Of a stretch of DNA of 64,000 nt, positions 51,355 through 60,105 are shown piece after piece; position 1 is the first letter of the stretch, and every line of letters begins with the position of its first letter. Location of the stretch: NCBI GenBank assembly GCA_035480535.1, contig DATIHQ010000001.1, positions 1 to 64,000 of the forward strand. Direction: 5' to 3'. Under the pieces are notes generated by a model. The model saw nothing but the letters and a program-made list of their open reading frames with translations. It was not told the DNA's origin and searched no databases. The stretch comes from DATIHQ01 sp035480535 (GTDB taxonomy: Bacteria > Chlamydiota > Chlamydiia > Chlamydiales > SM23-39). Position numbers and translations under genes: made by a program.

Positions 51355-51618
51355 TTAAAATTTGATTTTGATACAGCCGCCCTTGATCCTGCATTGGCAG
51401 GCGAGGCGCTCTTTATCGAGTTCGCCGAGAAAGTCAGACTCGGCTTGGTTGAATTCAGAGAGGTTTTCCATCCCTTCGGTCACTTCGATGACGCAGGTGC
51501 CGCAAACCCCTTCCGTACAGGCAAAAGGGACCCCCGCTTGCTCACAAGCTTCTATAATGGGGGAATCGTCGGGTAACTCCACTTCTTCCCGGCTATCTTC
51601 AAAAATAATCTTTGCCAT
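51355..51618 (-). CDS. [2Fe-2S] ferredoxin, plant type
   Basis: 87 residues. Ligand cysteines Cys34, Cys39 and Cys42 in ACTEGVCGTC and a fourth in RLACQCR (Cys74 or 76) form the plant-type 2Fe-2S site. It carries electrons in the cytosol. A similar ferredoxin gene lies a few genes from sucA/sucB in Chlamydia. Start is supported by AAGGTTCCCCT. It is first in a two-gene operon with the IscA fusion. Upstream is a 247-bp AT-rich gap (51619-51865) carrying the promoter of the next gene. Confidence 0.92.
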   Translation of the reverse strand: MAKIIFEDSREEVELPDDSPIIEACEQAGVPFACTEGVCGTCVIEVTEGMENLSEFNQAESDFLGELDKERLACQCRIKGGCIKIKF

Positions 51619-51770
51619 AGGGGAACCTTCTTTCCACTAGGCAATATAGCTGTTAGCCCAGAAAAATACAAGGTCTTCCCAGCTCATAATATTGAAAATT
51701 TTATTATACTAAAAATCATAATAGTTAAATTTATAATATTATAACTATTTAATTTACCTGCCTTTTGTTG

Positions 51771-51799
51771 TTGAATTTATAATCAGATTCTATTAAAAT
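51771..51799 (+). promoter_or_regulatory. predicted sigma70-type promoter
   Basis: TTGAAT (51771-51776), 17-bp spacer, TAAAAT (51794-51799) upstream of the 1054-residue gene at 51866, in a very AT-rich stretch. TTGGAG 8-10 nt before the ATG is the binding site. Confidence 0.45.
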
Positions 51800-51865
51800 A
51801 TTGCATAAATTTAAATAAACTAAACAAAGATAAAAACTTAATAATCCAAGTATTGGAGATAATTT

Positions 51866-54800
51866 ATGTCAGTACCAAAACTATCAGACGCTGTTGCCGC
51901 TGCTTCAATTGCAGAAGGGATAGAAGCACGCAACCTACCCAATGATCAAGACGCAACGCAAGTATATGAGAATCTTGCAGCGCTCTCAGCTGAAAGACAA
52001 AGAACCATTGTCCGGCAAGAGAGTGCTTTTGCAAACGAAATCGACCCCAAAGCAAAAGCTCGGCCAGCACAGCAAAAACTCGATCTTCAATGGGCTAACA
52101 AAGAAAACTTTTTCAAGAAACATTTCCCAAATCTTTTCGGGAAGACTAAAGCTCCTGAAGCAACGCCTTCTAAAGAAGGGGAACAACTCGGTGCAATGCG
52201 AACAGTAACGAATGAAACTACCGATGCAGAAGATACCAACCAAGTGCTCCGCGCGCAACACATTGCCGCAAAAGCCGCAGATGAACTTTCAGATCAAAAT
52301 GAAACAAATCGTAAAAAGGGCGTACACGCTATTCTTCCCGACACGGGAGATGATGAAGATGCGGATGTTCAAGGAAGCGGTACTCTAAAGACTTCAGATG
52401 GCAAATCAAGAGTCGTTGAGTATTTTAACCGAACGTCTCTTTTTGATCACATGTTCAAACTTTCGTATGAACTTCAAGATAAGGCGAAAAATACAGAGGG
52501 CACAAAAGGGATTCTGAAGGCCGTATTGGCTGGTGTCTACACTCTTGCCATGGTGTTTATAGCACTACCCTTATTCACCCTACTCGGCTTTGGTGCCCCA
52601 TGGACAATCCGATGGGATAGCGATACAAAAGTCGAAGTTCTAAAATCATCTGACACGAATAACCTGAAACAGGCTGCTGCTGATGGATCAGAAAAAGCAG
52701 GCGCAGCTCTAGATGTTAGACTTTCCGTCATTTCTCAGCCAGGTGCATCGAATGAAGGCAGAAAGTCAGTTAGCGCAGTTAGAGGCGAAAATGATCTTTC
52801 TGGTGTTGAAGAAGAAGTAGAAAGAAAAACAGCTGCAGATGCGCAAGATGACAAATCTGTTAAGGATACTGCTGTTAGCACGATGACACTCTCTCAAAAA
52901 ATAAGAAGCGGGCTGTCAAGAGTATTAGCTAAATTCAGCAAAGCTCAGGCATCTGATCCAGTGGTCTTAAGCGATTACGCGAAGGCACGAGGCGCTATTC
53001 GAAAAGAAGTTGAAAAATTAGTGGATAGCATCGTTGATGAATATCAATTGATCAATAGACAAGTTCAGGGCCGAAGCCGGTTTTATGACAAATTAGGTAA
53101 TGAAGTCCAGGCAGATGCGCAAGGTCATTTGACAAATCTTGTGAATGCATTGGCAAAGCATGCAAATGGAGCCACGCCAGAAGAACAGTTTGATCTGTAT
53201 GGATTCTTTACAGGCCGTTTAGCTGCAAGCGCAGGAGATAAGAAGCTTGTGAATCCTTCTCTACTCATCGTTGATAGAGGTGGGGAATTCCACAAAGATG
53301 CTTTGATTCAAGATGAGATCTATGCTTACGTTGTCCAGCATGCCGACGATTTCCGAAATGCTTTCGGAGAGGCATGTGAAAAGGCATACGTATTTGCTCT
53401 GCAAAACGGAACGCCTGCACAAGCGACTGAAGAGCTGTTGAGAAATCTCAATGGCGCCGTTGCAAAAGGCTTCATGACCAATGATCAAATAGACGCTGTC
53501 TTGGCCCACGTTCGCGATTCAGAAGATGTTCGATTGGCTCAAGTTCAAGCCGCAGTGGATGAGATCAAAAAAGATGGAAACAAACAAGCCCATTCATTTG
53601 GCGACGAACTAGTTCAATCTAGTGTTCTAAATGAAGCAGATCAGCCAGCATTCGAGCAAGCTGTTGAAGCTAGGATAAAAGGAATCCAGGCTAAAAAAGC
53701 TCTGCAAGAAAAAGCTAAATTGCAAAGACAAGCAAGCGTAGCTAAGCTTGGACAAACGCTCGGCGATATCGTCCAGCGTGCTCTAAGAACACGCGCAATG
53801 GCTAAGATCGATGCTAATCTGAAAACTCGCGCGCAAAAAGCTCGAGAAAACGTTGCAAAAGCACGAAGAGCGTTGTTTGACCAATTTAATGAACGGTTAG
53901 CTCAAATTACCAATGCTCAAAGAGCATTGAAAGCTCTAAATCGCCAGTATGGTGTATTAGTAGACACAGGCGAAAGATTGGAAGCAGAATACACTATGCT
54001 TGAAAATATCCTGATCGATGTTCAGATTTTCAGACCTGAAGAGGTTGTAGAAAATGGAGTAAGAACAGTAAGTCCGGTAGCCAAAGAAACGAAACGAATG
54101 ACCATTGGTCAAGCAATAGAAGAAATTCGTATAGCTCGGGCTGCAATCCAGGCTTATCCAGGTGCTCAAGCCGCAGATAAACGAAATCTAACAGCTAAGT
54201 ACAACAAATTGACACAAGCTGTTCGTTCAGAAGTTGATAAGCTTTCGGCGAAGGGAGAAGAAATTCGCGTTAACAATGCTTCCTTGATCTCGTTTAATGA
54301 CAAGATCCTTGAACAATTAGCGCAAGTCGATGCTGCTATAGCGGCGTATAAAGAATTTGCTTCTAAACCAAGAAAAATTAATTTGGATGACGGTCAGAAG
54401 AAAATTATGAATACCGTTTTTGCGGAGAAAGAAGCAACCCAAAAAGCTCTTAGAGAAGAGATTGTAGGGCTTCAGCAATCAGGCGCTGGCATTGTCGATA
54501 TAAACTTGGCAGGACTCCTCAAGAGACCTGATCAAGCGGCTAATGTGCTCGCTAATGCTATCCCAGCACCAAGACTCTCTGTTGCAGCACCCGTTGTAAA
54601 TGGGGAAGATCCCCTCGGCGCAGCCCCAGCGGCAGCTCAAAAAGCTCCAGTTGCTGAGAAAGAACCAGAGCAAGCTCCGGTTCCGCTAATTCCAGCTCCA
54701 GTTGCTGAGAAAGAACCAGAAGTTCTAGGTAATGCGTTTAATGCTAACCTCGATTCTCCTAGACCAGGAATGTTTAGTGGAATAGGCCTGCCAGCTTTCT

Positions 54801-55030
54801 TGAAGAGAGCTGCCGCACCTACCACACCAGCAGTGGCAGTGACGCAAGAAGAACCTAGAGATCAAGAGCTTGATTTAGATGGTGATGTAGCTGATGTTGA
54901 ACAACCATCAGGGCTTCTTAGCAGGCTGTTTGGTTGGGGAAGACCAACTGCTCCAACAACGCCGGCATTGCCAGTTATTACGACTGGGCCAAGCGTTGGT
55001 AATGCGCTCAATGTTTCCGACATAGCATAA
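51866..55030 (+). CDS. very large coiled-coil protein with one hydrophobic segment, possible effector
   Basis: 1054 residues. N-terminal part (1-215) is polar and low in hydrophobic residues, without Sec signal. A single hydrophobic region of about 30 residues (216-245, AVLAGVYTLAMVFIALPLFT then LGFGAPW) follows, then long alpha-helical and coiled-coil segments to about residue 900, and an Ala/Pro/Glu-rich tail with the phrase APVAEKEPE three times. The AT-rich leader, isolated position and composition differ from operon neighbours. A secreted or inclusion-membrane protein is suggested but unproven. No known domain seen. A classical terminator follows. Confidence 0.75.
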   Translation: MSVPKLSDAVAAASIAEGIEARNLPNDQDATQVYENLAALSAERQRTIVRQESAFANEIDPKAKARPAQQKLDLQWANKENFFKKHFPNLFGKTKAPEATPSKEGEQLGAMRTVTNETTDAEDTNQVLRAQHIAAKAADELSDQNETNRKKGVHAILPDTGDDEDADVQGSGTLKTSDGKSRVVEYFNRTSLFDHMFKLSYELQDKAKNTEGTKGILKAVLAGVYTLAMVFIALPLFTLLGFGAPWTIRWDSDTKVEVLKSSDTNNLKQAAADGSEKAGAALDVRLSVISQPGASNEGRKSVSAVRGENDLSGVEEEVERKTAADAQDDKSVKDTAVSTMTLSQKIRSGLSRVLAKFSKAQASDPVVLSDYAKARGAIRKEVEKLVDSIVDEYQLINRQVQGRSRFYDKLGNEVQADAQGHLTNLVNALAKHANGATPEEQFDLYGFFTGRLAASAGDKKLVNPSLLIVDRGGEFHKDALIQDEIYAYVVQHADDFRNAFGEACEKAYVFALQNGTPAQATEELLRNLNGAVAKGFMTNDQIDAVLAHVRDSEDVRLAQVQAAVDEIKKDGNKQAHSFGDELVQSSVLNEADQPAFEQAVEARIKGIQAKKALQEKAKLQRQASVAKLGQTLGDIVQRALRTRAMAKIDANLKTRAQKARENVAKARRALFDQFNERLAQITNAQRALKALNRQYGVLVDTGERLEAEYTMLENILIDVQIFRPEEVVENGVRTVSPVAKETKRMTIGQAIEEIRIARAAIQAYPGAQAADKRNLTAKYNKLTQAVRSEVDKLSAKGEEIRVNNASLISFNDKILEQLAQVDAAIAAYKEFASKPRKINLDDGQKKIMNTVFAEKEATQKALREEIVGLQQSGAGIVDINLAGLLKRPDQAANVLANAIPAPRLSVAAPVVNGEDPLGAAPAAAQKAPVAEKEPEQAPVPLIPAPVAEKEPEVLGNAFNANLDSPRPGMFSGIGLPAFLKRAAAPTTPAVAVTQEEPRDQELDLDGDVADVEQPSGLLSRLFGWGRPTAPTTPALPVITTGPSVGNALNVSDIA

Positions 55031-55060
55031 TTCATTATCCTTCTAGGAAAGTGAATCCAA

Positions 55061-55086
55061 AAGGCCCTTTTTTAAGGGCCTTTTTT
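55061..55086 (+). terminator. rho-independent terminator
   Basis: AAGGCCCTT and AAGGGCCTT form a perfect nine-pair stem around TTTT and are followed by TTTT, 30 bp after the stop of the 1054-residue gene. Confidence 0.9.
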
Positions 55087-55095
55087 ATTGGGAAA

Positions 55096-55203
55096 GAGCT
55101 TGTGAAAAAATGGGGACATCCACCGATTTTGATGAGATTTTTCTGCACTTTCAGGGCCAAAAATCTCGCAAAAGCGGCTGGGTAACCATTTTTTCACAAG
55201 CTC
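55096..55203. repeat. palindromic element, family F
   Basis: Perfect 18-bp inverted arms: GAGCTTGTGAAAAAATGG (55096-55113) and CCATTTTTTCACAAGCTC (55186-55203), 108 bp in total, with inner partial pairing (GAGATTTTT and AAAAATCTC). The adk stop codon (55194-55196) lies within the right arm, supplying the last two codons and the stop of adenylate kinase. Confidence 0.9.
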
Positions 55204-55817
55204 AGAAGCTCTGAAAGTCCGACGAGTACATCGCGGAGGACTTCGAGAGGCTTTTGATCGGCGTTAAAACGGGAGATGAGGCGGCTTGGGTAATGCTTGA
55301 GCAGTTTGACTGTATCGCGCTGATAGACTTCCATCCGGGTGCGCAGCACTTGGGCATCCATGTCATCTGTCCTCTTTTCAATGAGCGCTCTTCTTTGAAG
55401 CCGTTTGATGAGTTCCTCGATGTTTTCAATGTCTAAGACAACGATCCGTTCAATGTGAATGTGCTTTTCCAGCAGGTCGGCTTGGCGCAGGGTGCGGGGA
55501 ATGCCATCGAGGAGGAGGAGCTGCTGGGAGGGGAAATAGCGGTTGGTGGCGATGAGGCCATGGACGAAGTGATGCCAGATCTGGAGGGTCACTTCATCGG
55601 GCAGCAGAAGCCCCTTTCCGGCGTAATTGTGATAGAGCTTGCCTGCGGGAGACTCAGGGGAAAGGCCCCGGAAGATATCGCCGGATGAGAGGTGGAAATG
55701 GTTCCCCGCGCTGCTGAGGAATTTGCCCAAGGTGCCCTTCCCAGACCCAGGGGGGCCAAAGACCAGAACTGAGCGAAACGGCTCCGTATGATGGGGGATA
55801 ATCGATTCTTCCTTCAT
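55194..55817 (-). CDS. adk: adenylate kinase family, short form
   Basis: 207 residues. P-loop FGPPGSGKGT at about 20-29, the NMP-binding region HLSSGDIFRG and the Asp-Gly-Ile-Pro-Arg motif LLLLDGIPRTLRQADLLE (family form DGFPR) are all visible. The middle RALIEKRTDDMDAQVLRTRM is the short LID, so the 30-residue zinc-finger LID insertion of long bacterial Adk is absent. Interconverts ATP, AMP and ADP; a UMP/CMP-kinase-like specificity cannot be excluded. The C-terminal SL and the stop codon come from repeat F. Confidence 0.85.
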   Translation of the reverse strand: MKEESIIPHHTEPFRSVLVFGPPGSGKGTLGKFLSSAGNHFHLSSGDIFRGLSPESPAGKLYHNYAGKGLLLPDEVTLQIWHHFVHGLIATNRYFPSQQLLLLDGIPRTLRQADLLEKHIHIERIVVLDIENIEELIKRLQRRALIEKRTDDMDAQVLRTRMEVYQRDTVKLLKHYPSRLISRFNADQKPLEVLRDVLVGLSELLSL

Positions 55818-55904
55818 AATTGGGAGCTTAGTTTAAAAGGTGATTCTATACAAGGTCTTTGAGCCTGAGGGGGTTGGGGTTTGGTTGAGGGTTTAAATCC
55901 CTAA

Positions 55905-55933
55905 TTGATTGAAATACAAATATTTGATATAAT
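55905..55933 (+). promoter_or_regulatory. predicted sigma70-type promoter
   Basis: TTGATT (55905-55910), 17-bp spacer, perfect TATAAT (55928-55933). The ATG at 55958 follows after about 20 nt of leader containing TTGGAATAAATT. Confidence 0.6.
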
Positions 55934-55957
55934 ATTTGGGATAAATTGGAATAAATT

Positions 55958-57154
55958 ATGCCGGTTAGCAATTCAGCCCCACTTCCTAGCTTTTTGCCCC
56001 CAATGGGTCAGCTTCCGACTGGAGTAGACACCGATGGGGATTGGCTCTATTTTCGAAATGCTCTTTGCTCAGATAGGGGCGATTGGTCCGATATAGCCGT
56101 CCTGAGAGCTGATTTATTGAAAGGCAGGGTTTTGCCGATGATTGATCATCGGTTGCAAGAAGAGGCTCTGACGGTGATTCCAAAGGCAGCTTATGCTCTT
56201 TTTCAGGCTAACATGGGTTCTACAGCCTTCCTATTCAAAACAAATGGACAGCCAGCAAGCGACGCTTTATCCATTATCGATTCACCCTTTGAAGTATTGA
56301 ACGGCAAAGGCAATTTTCATGAGTTGCAAGAGCGGAAAATTGATCGGCGGCAATTGGCTGCAGAAGTCTTCGCGGATGCCCCAACAACCACAAAGGTTGC
56401 GCGAAAGGCTTATCAGATTCTTTCTCCCAAAAAAGATCTGACGAATGCTTTGTCATCCATTGTCATCACCCGAATCGCAGCTCCATCTAACCCAGCTCCC
56501 ATAAATCTTCCCCCTCTTCCACCAGCTAATGCGAGTCCAAGAGTTGTTGCTACAGAACCTCCAGTAGCCAGAGCGCCGTCGCCTGTTGTCTCTGAAATGG
56601 AATCTGTTGTTAGCGGCCCATTGCCAGCTCTTTCAAGTCTTCCAGAAGAACCTTCTCCTGCCCCAAGCAATGCTTCATCGCCTATTTCAAGCCCTCGAAT
56701 GGCTCCTTCTTCGAGCAGCGTAAATCCAATCATTAAGGAATGGCGCGATCTTTTAGAAGCTTGGTCTGTTCAGTATGGAACAGAACACCCAGGATCTTTC
56801 TTGGAAGATGTTCGATATAGCGATTTAAAACCCCACACTCAGAATGACTCGGAAGCAGCGAAAAAGGGCAAGGCGGCTCTTCGAAAGCTAGTTGTAAATC
56901 CAGAATCCGATGACGCTGATGCGGTAGAAATGAGAAATTGGCTCATTGAGTTGTCTAGAAAACTCTTCCATGAATATTGGGTAAAAATAGCTGATGAGAA
57001 TTACTCAGATTATACATGCCGTCCTAAAGTCTATGCTAGCATAGATGCTTACCGTAAAGCGCAAGCTTCTGGTGGTTTTGTGAATTCATTGGATGTGCCG
57101 CGCCTCGATACAACACCGCTTTGCAATCATCTAATTAAATTTTTTAGTGAATAA
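55958..57154 (+). CDS. hypothetical protein with Pro/Ser-rich linker
   Basis: 398 residues. An N-terminal domain (1-165) with MPVSNSAPLPSFLPPMGQLP and a Trp/Tyr-rich region (DGDWLYFRNALCSDRG) is followed by a proline/serine/alanine-rich, disordered linker (about 170-255) and a C-terminal helical domain (256-398, EWRDLLEAWSVQYGTEHPGS and YWVKIADENYSDYTCRPKVY). No signal peptide, no membrane span. The architecture is that of many type III effectors. It has its own strong promoter. No family recognised. Confidence 0.72.
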   Translation: MPVSNSAPLPSFLPPMGQLPTGVDTDGDWLYFRNALCSDRGDWSDIAVLRADLLKGRVLPMIDHRLQEEALTVIPKAAYALFQANMGSTAFLFKTNGQPASDALSIIDSPFEVLNGKGNFHELQERKIDRRQLAAEVFADAPTTTKVARKAYQILSPKKDLTNALSSIVITRIAAPSNPAPINLPPLPPANASPRVVATEPPVARAPSPVVSEMESVVSGPLPALSSLPEEPSPAPSNASSPISSPRMAPSSSSVNPIIKEWRDLLEAWSVQYGTEHPGSFLEDVRYSDLKPHTQNDSEAAKKGKAALRKLVVNPESDDADAVEMRNWLIELSRKLFHEYWVKIADENYSDYTCRPKVYASIDAYRKAQASGGFVNSLDVPRLDTTPLCNHLIKFFSE

Positions 57155-57196
57155 TTCAAATAGATTCGTTTATATCTAAATAATAAGAATATAGGC

Positions 57197-57202
57197 TATA
57201 AT
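57197..57202 (+). promoter_or_regulatory. -10 box TATAAT of the 472-residue gene
   Basis: TATAAT at 57197-57202, 25 bp before the ATG at 57227, within an AT-rich gap. No convincing -35 at 16-18 bp spacing. The ribosome binding site is weak (TTGAGA). Confidence 0.4.
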
Positions 57203-57226
57203 ATTATCTCTTTAGCTTGAGATACT

Positions 57227-58645
57227 ATGGGTTCATATTCGGTTCAACTCGATACATTAAGCGCACCTGGGAGCGCCCCGCTGGAACTGCAACAGTTCCA
57301 TAAAGAGCGCGCTGAATCAACTCTATCAAAATATTTATTGAAAGATGGGGCGATTCGCTCGTTTTTTGATCGAATGGGCTCTGAGACAAGTTTTAATTTC
57401 ACCATCGGCCGAAGGGGAGTGGAGATTGTTCCAGAAGGGGAGAGGGCAAGGTTTTTCAAGATGGAGCCGGGGCCTTTAAAAGAGCTGAAAAAACTGGCTC
57501 GCATTCCGCAATTCTATTCCCATATCGGAGCAGTAAAGGAGAAGCCGGTCGATGCGGAAGAGGAAGCGGTGAGGAAGAAGACGGCGAAAGTCGCTGTCGA
57601 TGCGATGCTGAAATCTTCCGTTCCCGGAGTGAAGGGAAACATATTGACCTTAACAGCCATCAGCGAAAACACTCTGTCTCTCACGCGAGATATCTTGAGA
57701 TCGGTTCCGATGATTGGCCCAAGTCACATCATCCCTCACAATTTAGCCTATGGCGCAGGTGCACTTTGGACGATTTTTGGCGCTCGCGAAGTGAGAGGGG
57801 GCTGGAAAGATTATAACCATGCGAAACAAATTAGAGATGATGAGGGAAAGAACCGCGCTGTTGGCCGATTGACAACGGGTAGTTTGGGAACGACTGGGTC
57901 GGTTTTCTTTATCGCTGGAAAAGCAGCTGTTTCAACAAATGCGGCTGTGATGACGGCGACGGGTTTGTCATTTGTTGCGGACTTGCTTTTCGGGATTGGA
58001 TCGATTGTGGGTATCGGATTATCGAGTTTGGGCATTTATCGCTGTTGGGATTTTCGCAAAGAAGTGAATAAATACTATGAAAATAAAGAATTGAGTAGGG
58101 AACAGCAGGTGAGAGGAACGCTGAACTTTTTAAAGGAGAAGCTTTCAGTCTCGAAAAATGAACAGAGAGATTTGATCCACGAGATCAATGAAGAGCATCC
58201 TGAGATGAGCAAACAAGAAAAAGAAGAGCTTTTTAAACAAAGACTTGCCGATAAGGCCGAAGTGAAGGTGAAATATCTAAAGCGGCGAACGAGCAATAAA
58301 AGCTTGGATCTCATCTTAAATAAGGTAGAGCCTCTTTTAGCGAGATTGAATGACCCCGCCGCCCTAGAAGAAGCGGATGCACTCATTCAAACAATCCTGA
58401 AAGAAAACAAAGTGAAGATGGGTCTTTATTTGGTTGGATTGATTTTCTCTGTCGTAAGCTTAATTGGGGTCATTCTGGCTGACTTCTTCTCTTTCGGAAC
58501 TTTGCCCTATATCATCATGGGGGTCGCTTCGGCTGTCTTCCTGTTGATTACGCTCTATAATTTCTTTGTCCAATTGATGAAGAAAGACCCCGATTCGGGC
58601 GCCCTTGTCATGGGCCCTCTCGATGCCCCTGCGGGTGGTATTTAA
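57227..58645 (+). CDS. multi-span membrane protein, paralogue of the next gene (1)
   Basis: 472 residues. A soluble N-terminal domain (1-150, with SFFDRMGSETSFNFTIGRRG), a central hydrophobic cluster (about 215-290, GSLGTTGSVFFIAGKAAVST and FVADLLFGIGSIVGIGLSSL), a charged helical stretch of about 110 residues (LNFLKEKLSVSKNEQRDLIH), then two close membrane helices (about 400-450). The following gene at 58696 has the same plan. Paired C-terminal helices recall inclusion-membrane proteins, but no family was identified. Its own AT-rich promoter and lack of overlap suggest separate control. Confidence 0.72.
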   Translation: MGSYSVQLDTLSAPGSAPLELQQFHKERAESTLSKYLLKDGAIRSFFDRMGSETSFNFTIGRRGVEIVPEGERARFFKMEPGPLKELKKLARIPQFYSHIGAVKEKPVDAEEEAVRKKTAKVAVDAMLKSSVPGVKGNILTLTAISENTLSLTRDILRSVPMIGPSHIIPHNLAYGAGALWTIFGAREVRGGWKDYNHAKQIRDDEGKNRAVGRLTTGSLGTTGSVFFIAGKAAVSTNAAVMTATGLSFVADLLFGIGSIVGIGLSSLGIYRCWDFRKEVNKYYENKELSREQQVRGTLNFLKEKLSVSKNEQRDLIHEINEEHPEMSKQEKEELFKQRLADKAEVKVKYLKRRTSNKSLDLILNKVEPLLARLNDPAALEEADALIQTILKENKVKMGLYLVGLIFSVVSLIGVILADFFSFGTLPYIIMGVASAVFLLITLYNFFVQLMKKDPDSGALVMGPLDAPAGGI

Positions 58646-58658
58646 AATAAATTCTATA

Positions 58659-58687
58659 TTGTTTTTTGTTGTTTATTATGTTATAAT
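58659..58687 (+). promoter_or_regulatory. predicted promoter, unusually close to the start codon
   Basis: TTGTTT (58659-58664), 17-bp spacer, TATAAT (58682-58687). The ATG at 58696 begins 9 bp after the -10 box, so a transcript would start at or next to the ATG. No Shine-Dalgarno sequence is visible. Confidence 0.45.
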
Positions 58688-58695
58688 AATAAATT

Positions 58696-60105
58696 ATGTC
58701 AGCAAGAATTGAATTAGATTCTCTTAATTCCCTCTCTCTTTTAAGCAAAAGAGACTTGAAAGAGGATGATCTTCCGCTTGGGGTAAAGGAGCGGCTTAAA
58801 GAGGCTTTCTCCCACGTTCTAAACGATCCTAGAGTCGCCCCTCACATAGATGTGTCCCGCCCCTTTGACTTCCAGATCAAGGAAGGGAGGGGGTTTCTGA
58901 TTCGGACCGGTTTAGGCTGGCGCCAAATCGTCCCTTTTTCATCCCTAATTCGGGGGAATAGCCCGTTTACCCGCCTCTATCGACAGATCCAGGAAGTAGA
59001 GAAAATCGCCAAAAGAATCGGCGGCGGACCCACAAAAAGAGAAAAAGCGATTGAGGCGATCGCTCAGGGACGATTTAAGAAGAGGGATCAAAAGCCAGAT
59101 AAACCTCCTTCCCGTCTACGGGAATATAACGCCTGCGTAATCGACGGAAATTCATTTTGGAGGAACTCTACCTCGGCCCTTGTGCAAATTCCCACATTCC
59201 CTGCCAATGCAGCGACGGCTCTGATGAAAGGGGTGGCTGGATCTTCGATTCTCGGCGGCGCCCTAGCTTTTGGGCAAGGGCTGCTCATCACTCGATCGGC
59301 GGGAAAAGATGGGCTCAGAGCCTTGCGTTACGGCGACTGGGAAGGGGGCATCCAAGCGGCATTTACCGGCATCGATGGAATGGCGTACGCATCGGTTGGG
59401 GCTGCGATGACAATCACCACATCAGCTAGTTTCGCGCAAAATGCCGCTCTCACTGCATCGGCTGGCTTTGCAACCAGCATCTGCGGTATGATCATGAACG
59501 GAGGCATCGTCGCCCTTTCTGCGAATGGCTGGAAAATCACCCATGACTTCCGCAAAGAATTAAAAGAGATCCTCTCAGAATCGAACGAACCCAAGCGCCT
59601 TTATACAGCGCTTCGCTGGATCCAAAATCAGGTCGCGCTTTCCGAATGGGAAATGATGGAAATCAGGCAGACAACATCTTCTCCCCAAGAGGCGCTGAAG
59701 CTCATGGGCAAGCGGATCCAGAAGAAGTGGGATCAGTTTGAGCGGCGCACCAATGCCACCTGCGGCGAATTCTTGCGCAAGCTGACAAATTTTGAAGAAC
59801 TGCTTCGCGGGGTCGAGGCGGGCGATGCCGCCGCGCTGCAAAAGGCAGAGGAGATTGTCTATGAGGTGGAAAAAGCCAATTACCAAGAGCGGGTGAAGTA
59901 CAAATTTTTCACTCTGGTTGGGATCATTGGCTTCATTGCGAGTCTTCTTTCCCTTCTCTTTCCGCTGCTCGCCCCGGTGGGTTTTGCCATTGCCGCGCTC
60001 CTTTGGTTTACGATCGACTCAAGAGCAGTCCAAAATGTTGTTATGAAATGGCGCTGGGAAAAGCATCTTGAACAGGAGCCGAGGTTGCGCTATAACAGGG
60101 TTTAA
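58696..60105 (+). CDS. multi-span membrane protein, paralogue of the previous gene (2)
   Basis: 469 residues with the same layout as the 472-residue neighbour: a soluble N-terminal domain (DFQIKEGRGFLIRTGLGWRQ, matching FNFTIGRRGVEIVPEG in position), a Gly/Ala-rich central hydrophobic region (about 190-285), a charged helical stretch with KLTNFEELLRGVEAGDAAAL, and two C-terminal helices (about 403-445, IIGFIASLLSLLFPLLAPVG). Its stop overlaps the xerD start by one base (TAATG). No known family. Probably a duplicated membrane-protein pair. Confidence 0.72.
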   Translation: MSARIELDSLNSLSLLSKRDLKEDDLPLGVKERLKEAFSHVLNDPRVAPHIDVSRPFDFQIKEGRGFLIRTGLGWRQIVPFSSLIRGNSPFTRLYRQIQEVEKIAKRIGGGPTKREKAIEAIAQGRFKKRDQKPDKPPSRLREYNACVIDGNSFWRNSTSALVQIPTFPANAATALMKGVAGSSILGGALAFGQGLLITRSAGKDGLRALRYGDWEGGIQAAFTGIDGMAYASVGAAMTITTSASFAQNAALTASAGFATSICGMIMNGGIVALSANGWKITHDFRKELKEILSESNEPKRLYTALRWIQNQVALSEWEMMEIRQTTSSPQEALKLMGKRIQKKWDQFERRTNATCGEFLRKLTNFEELLRGVEAGDAAALQKAEEIVYEVEKANYQERVKYKFFTLVGIIGFIASLLSLLFPLLAPVGFAIAALLWFTIDSRAVQNVVMKWRWEKHLEQEPRLRYNRV

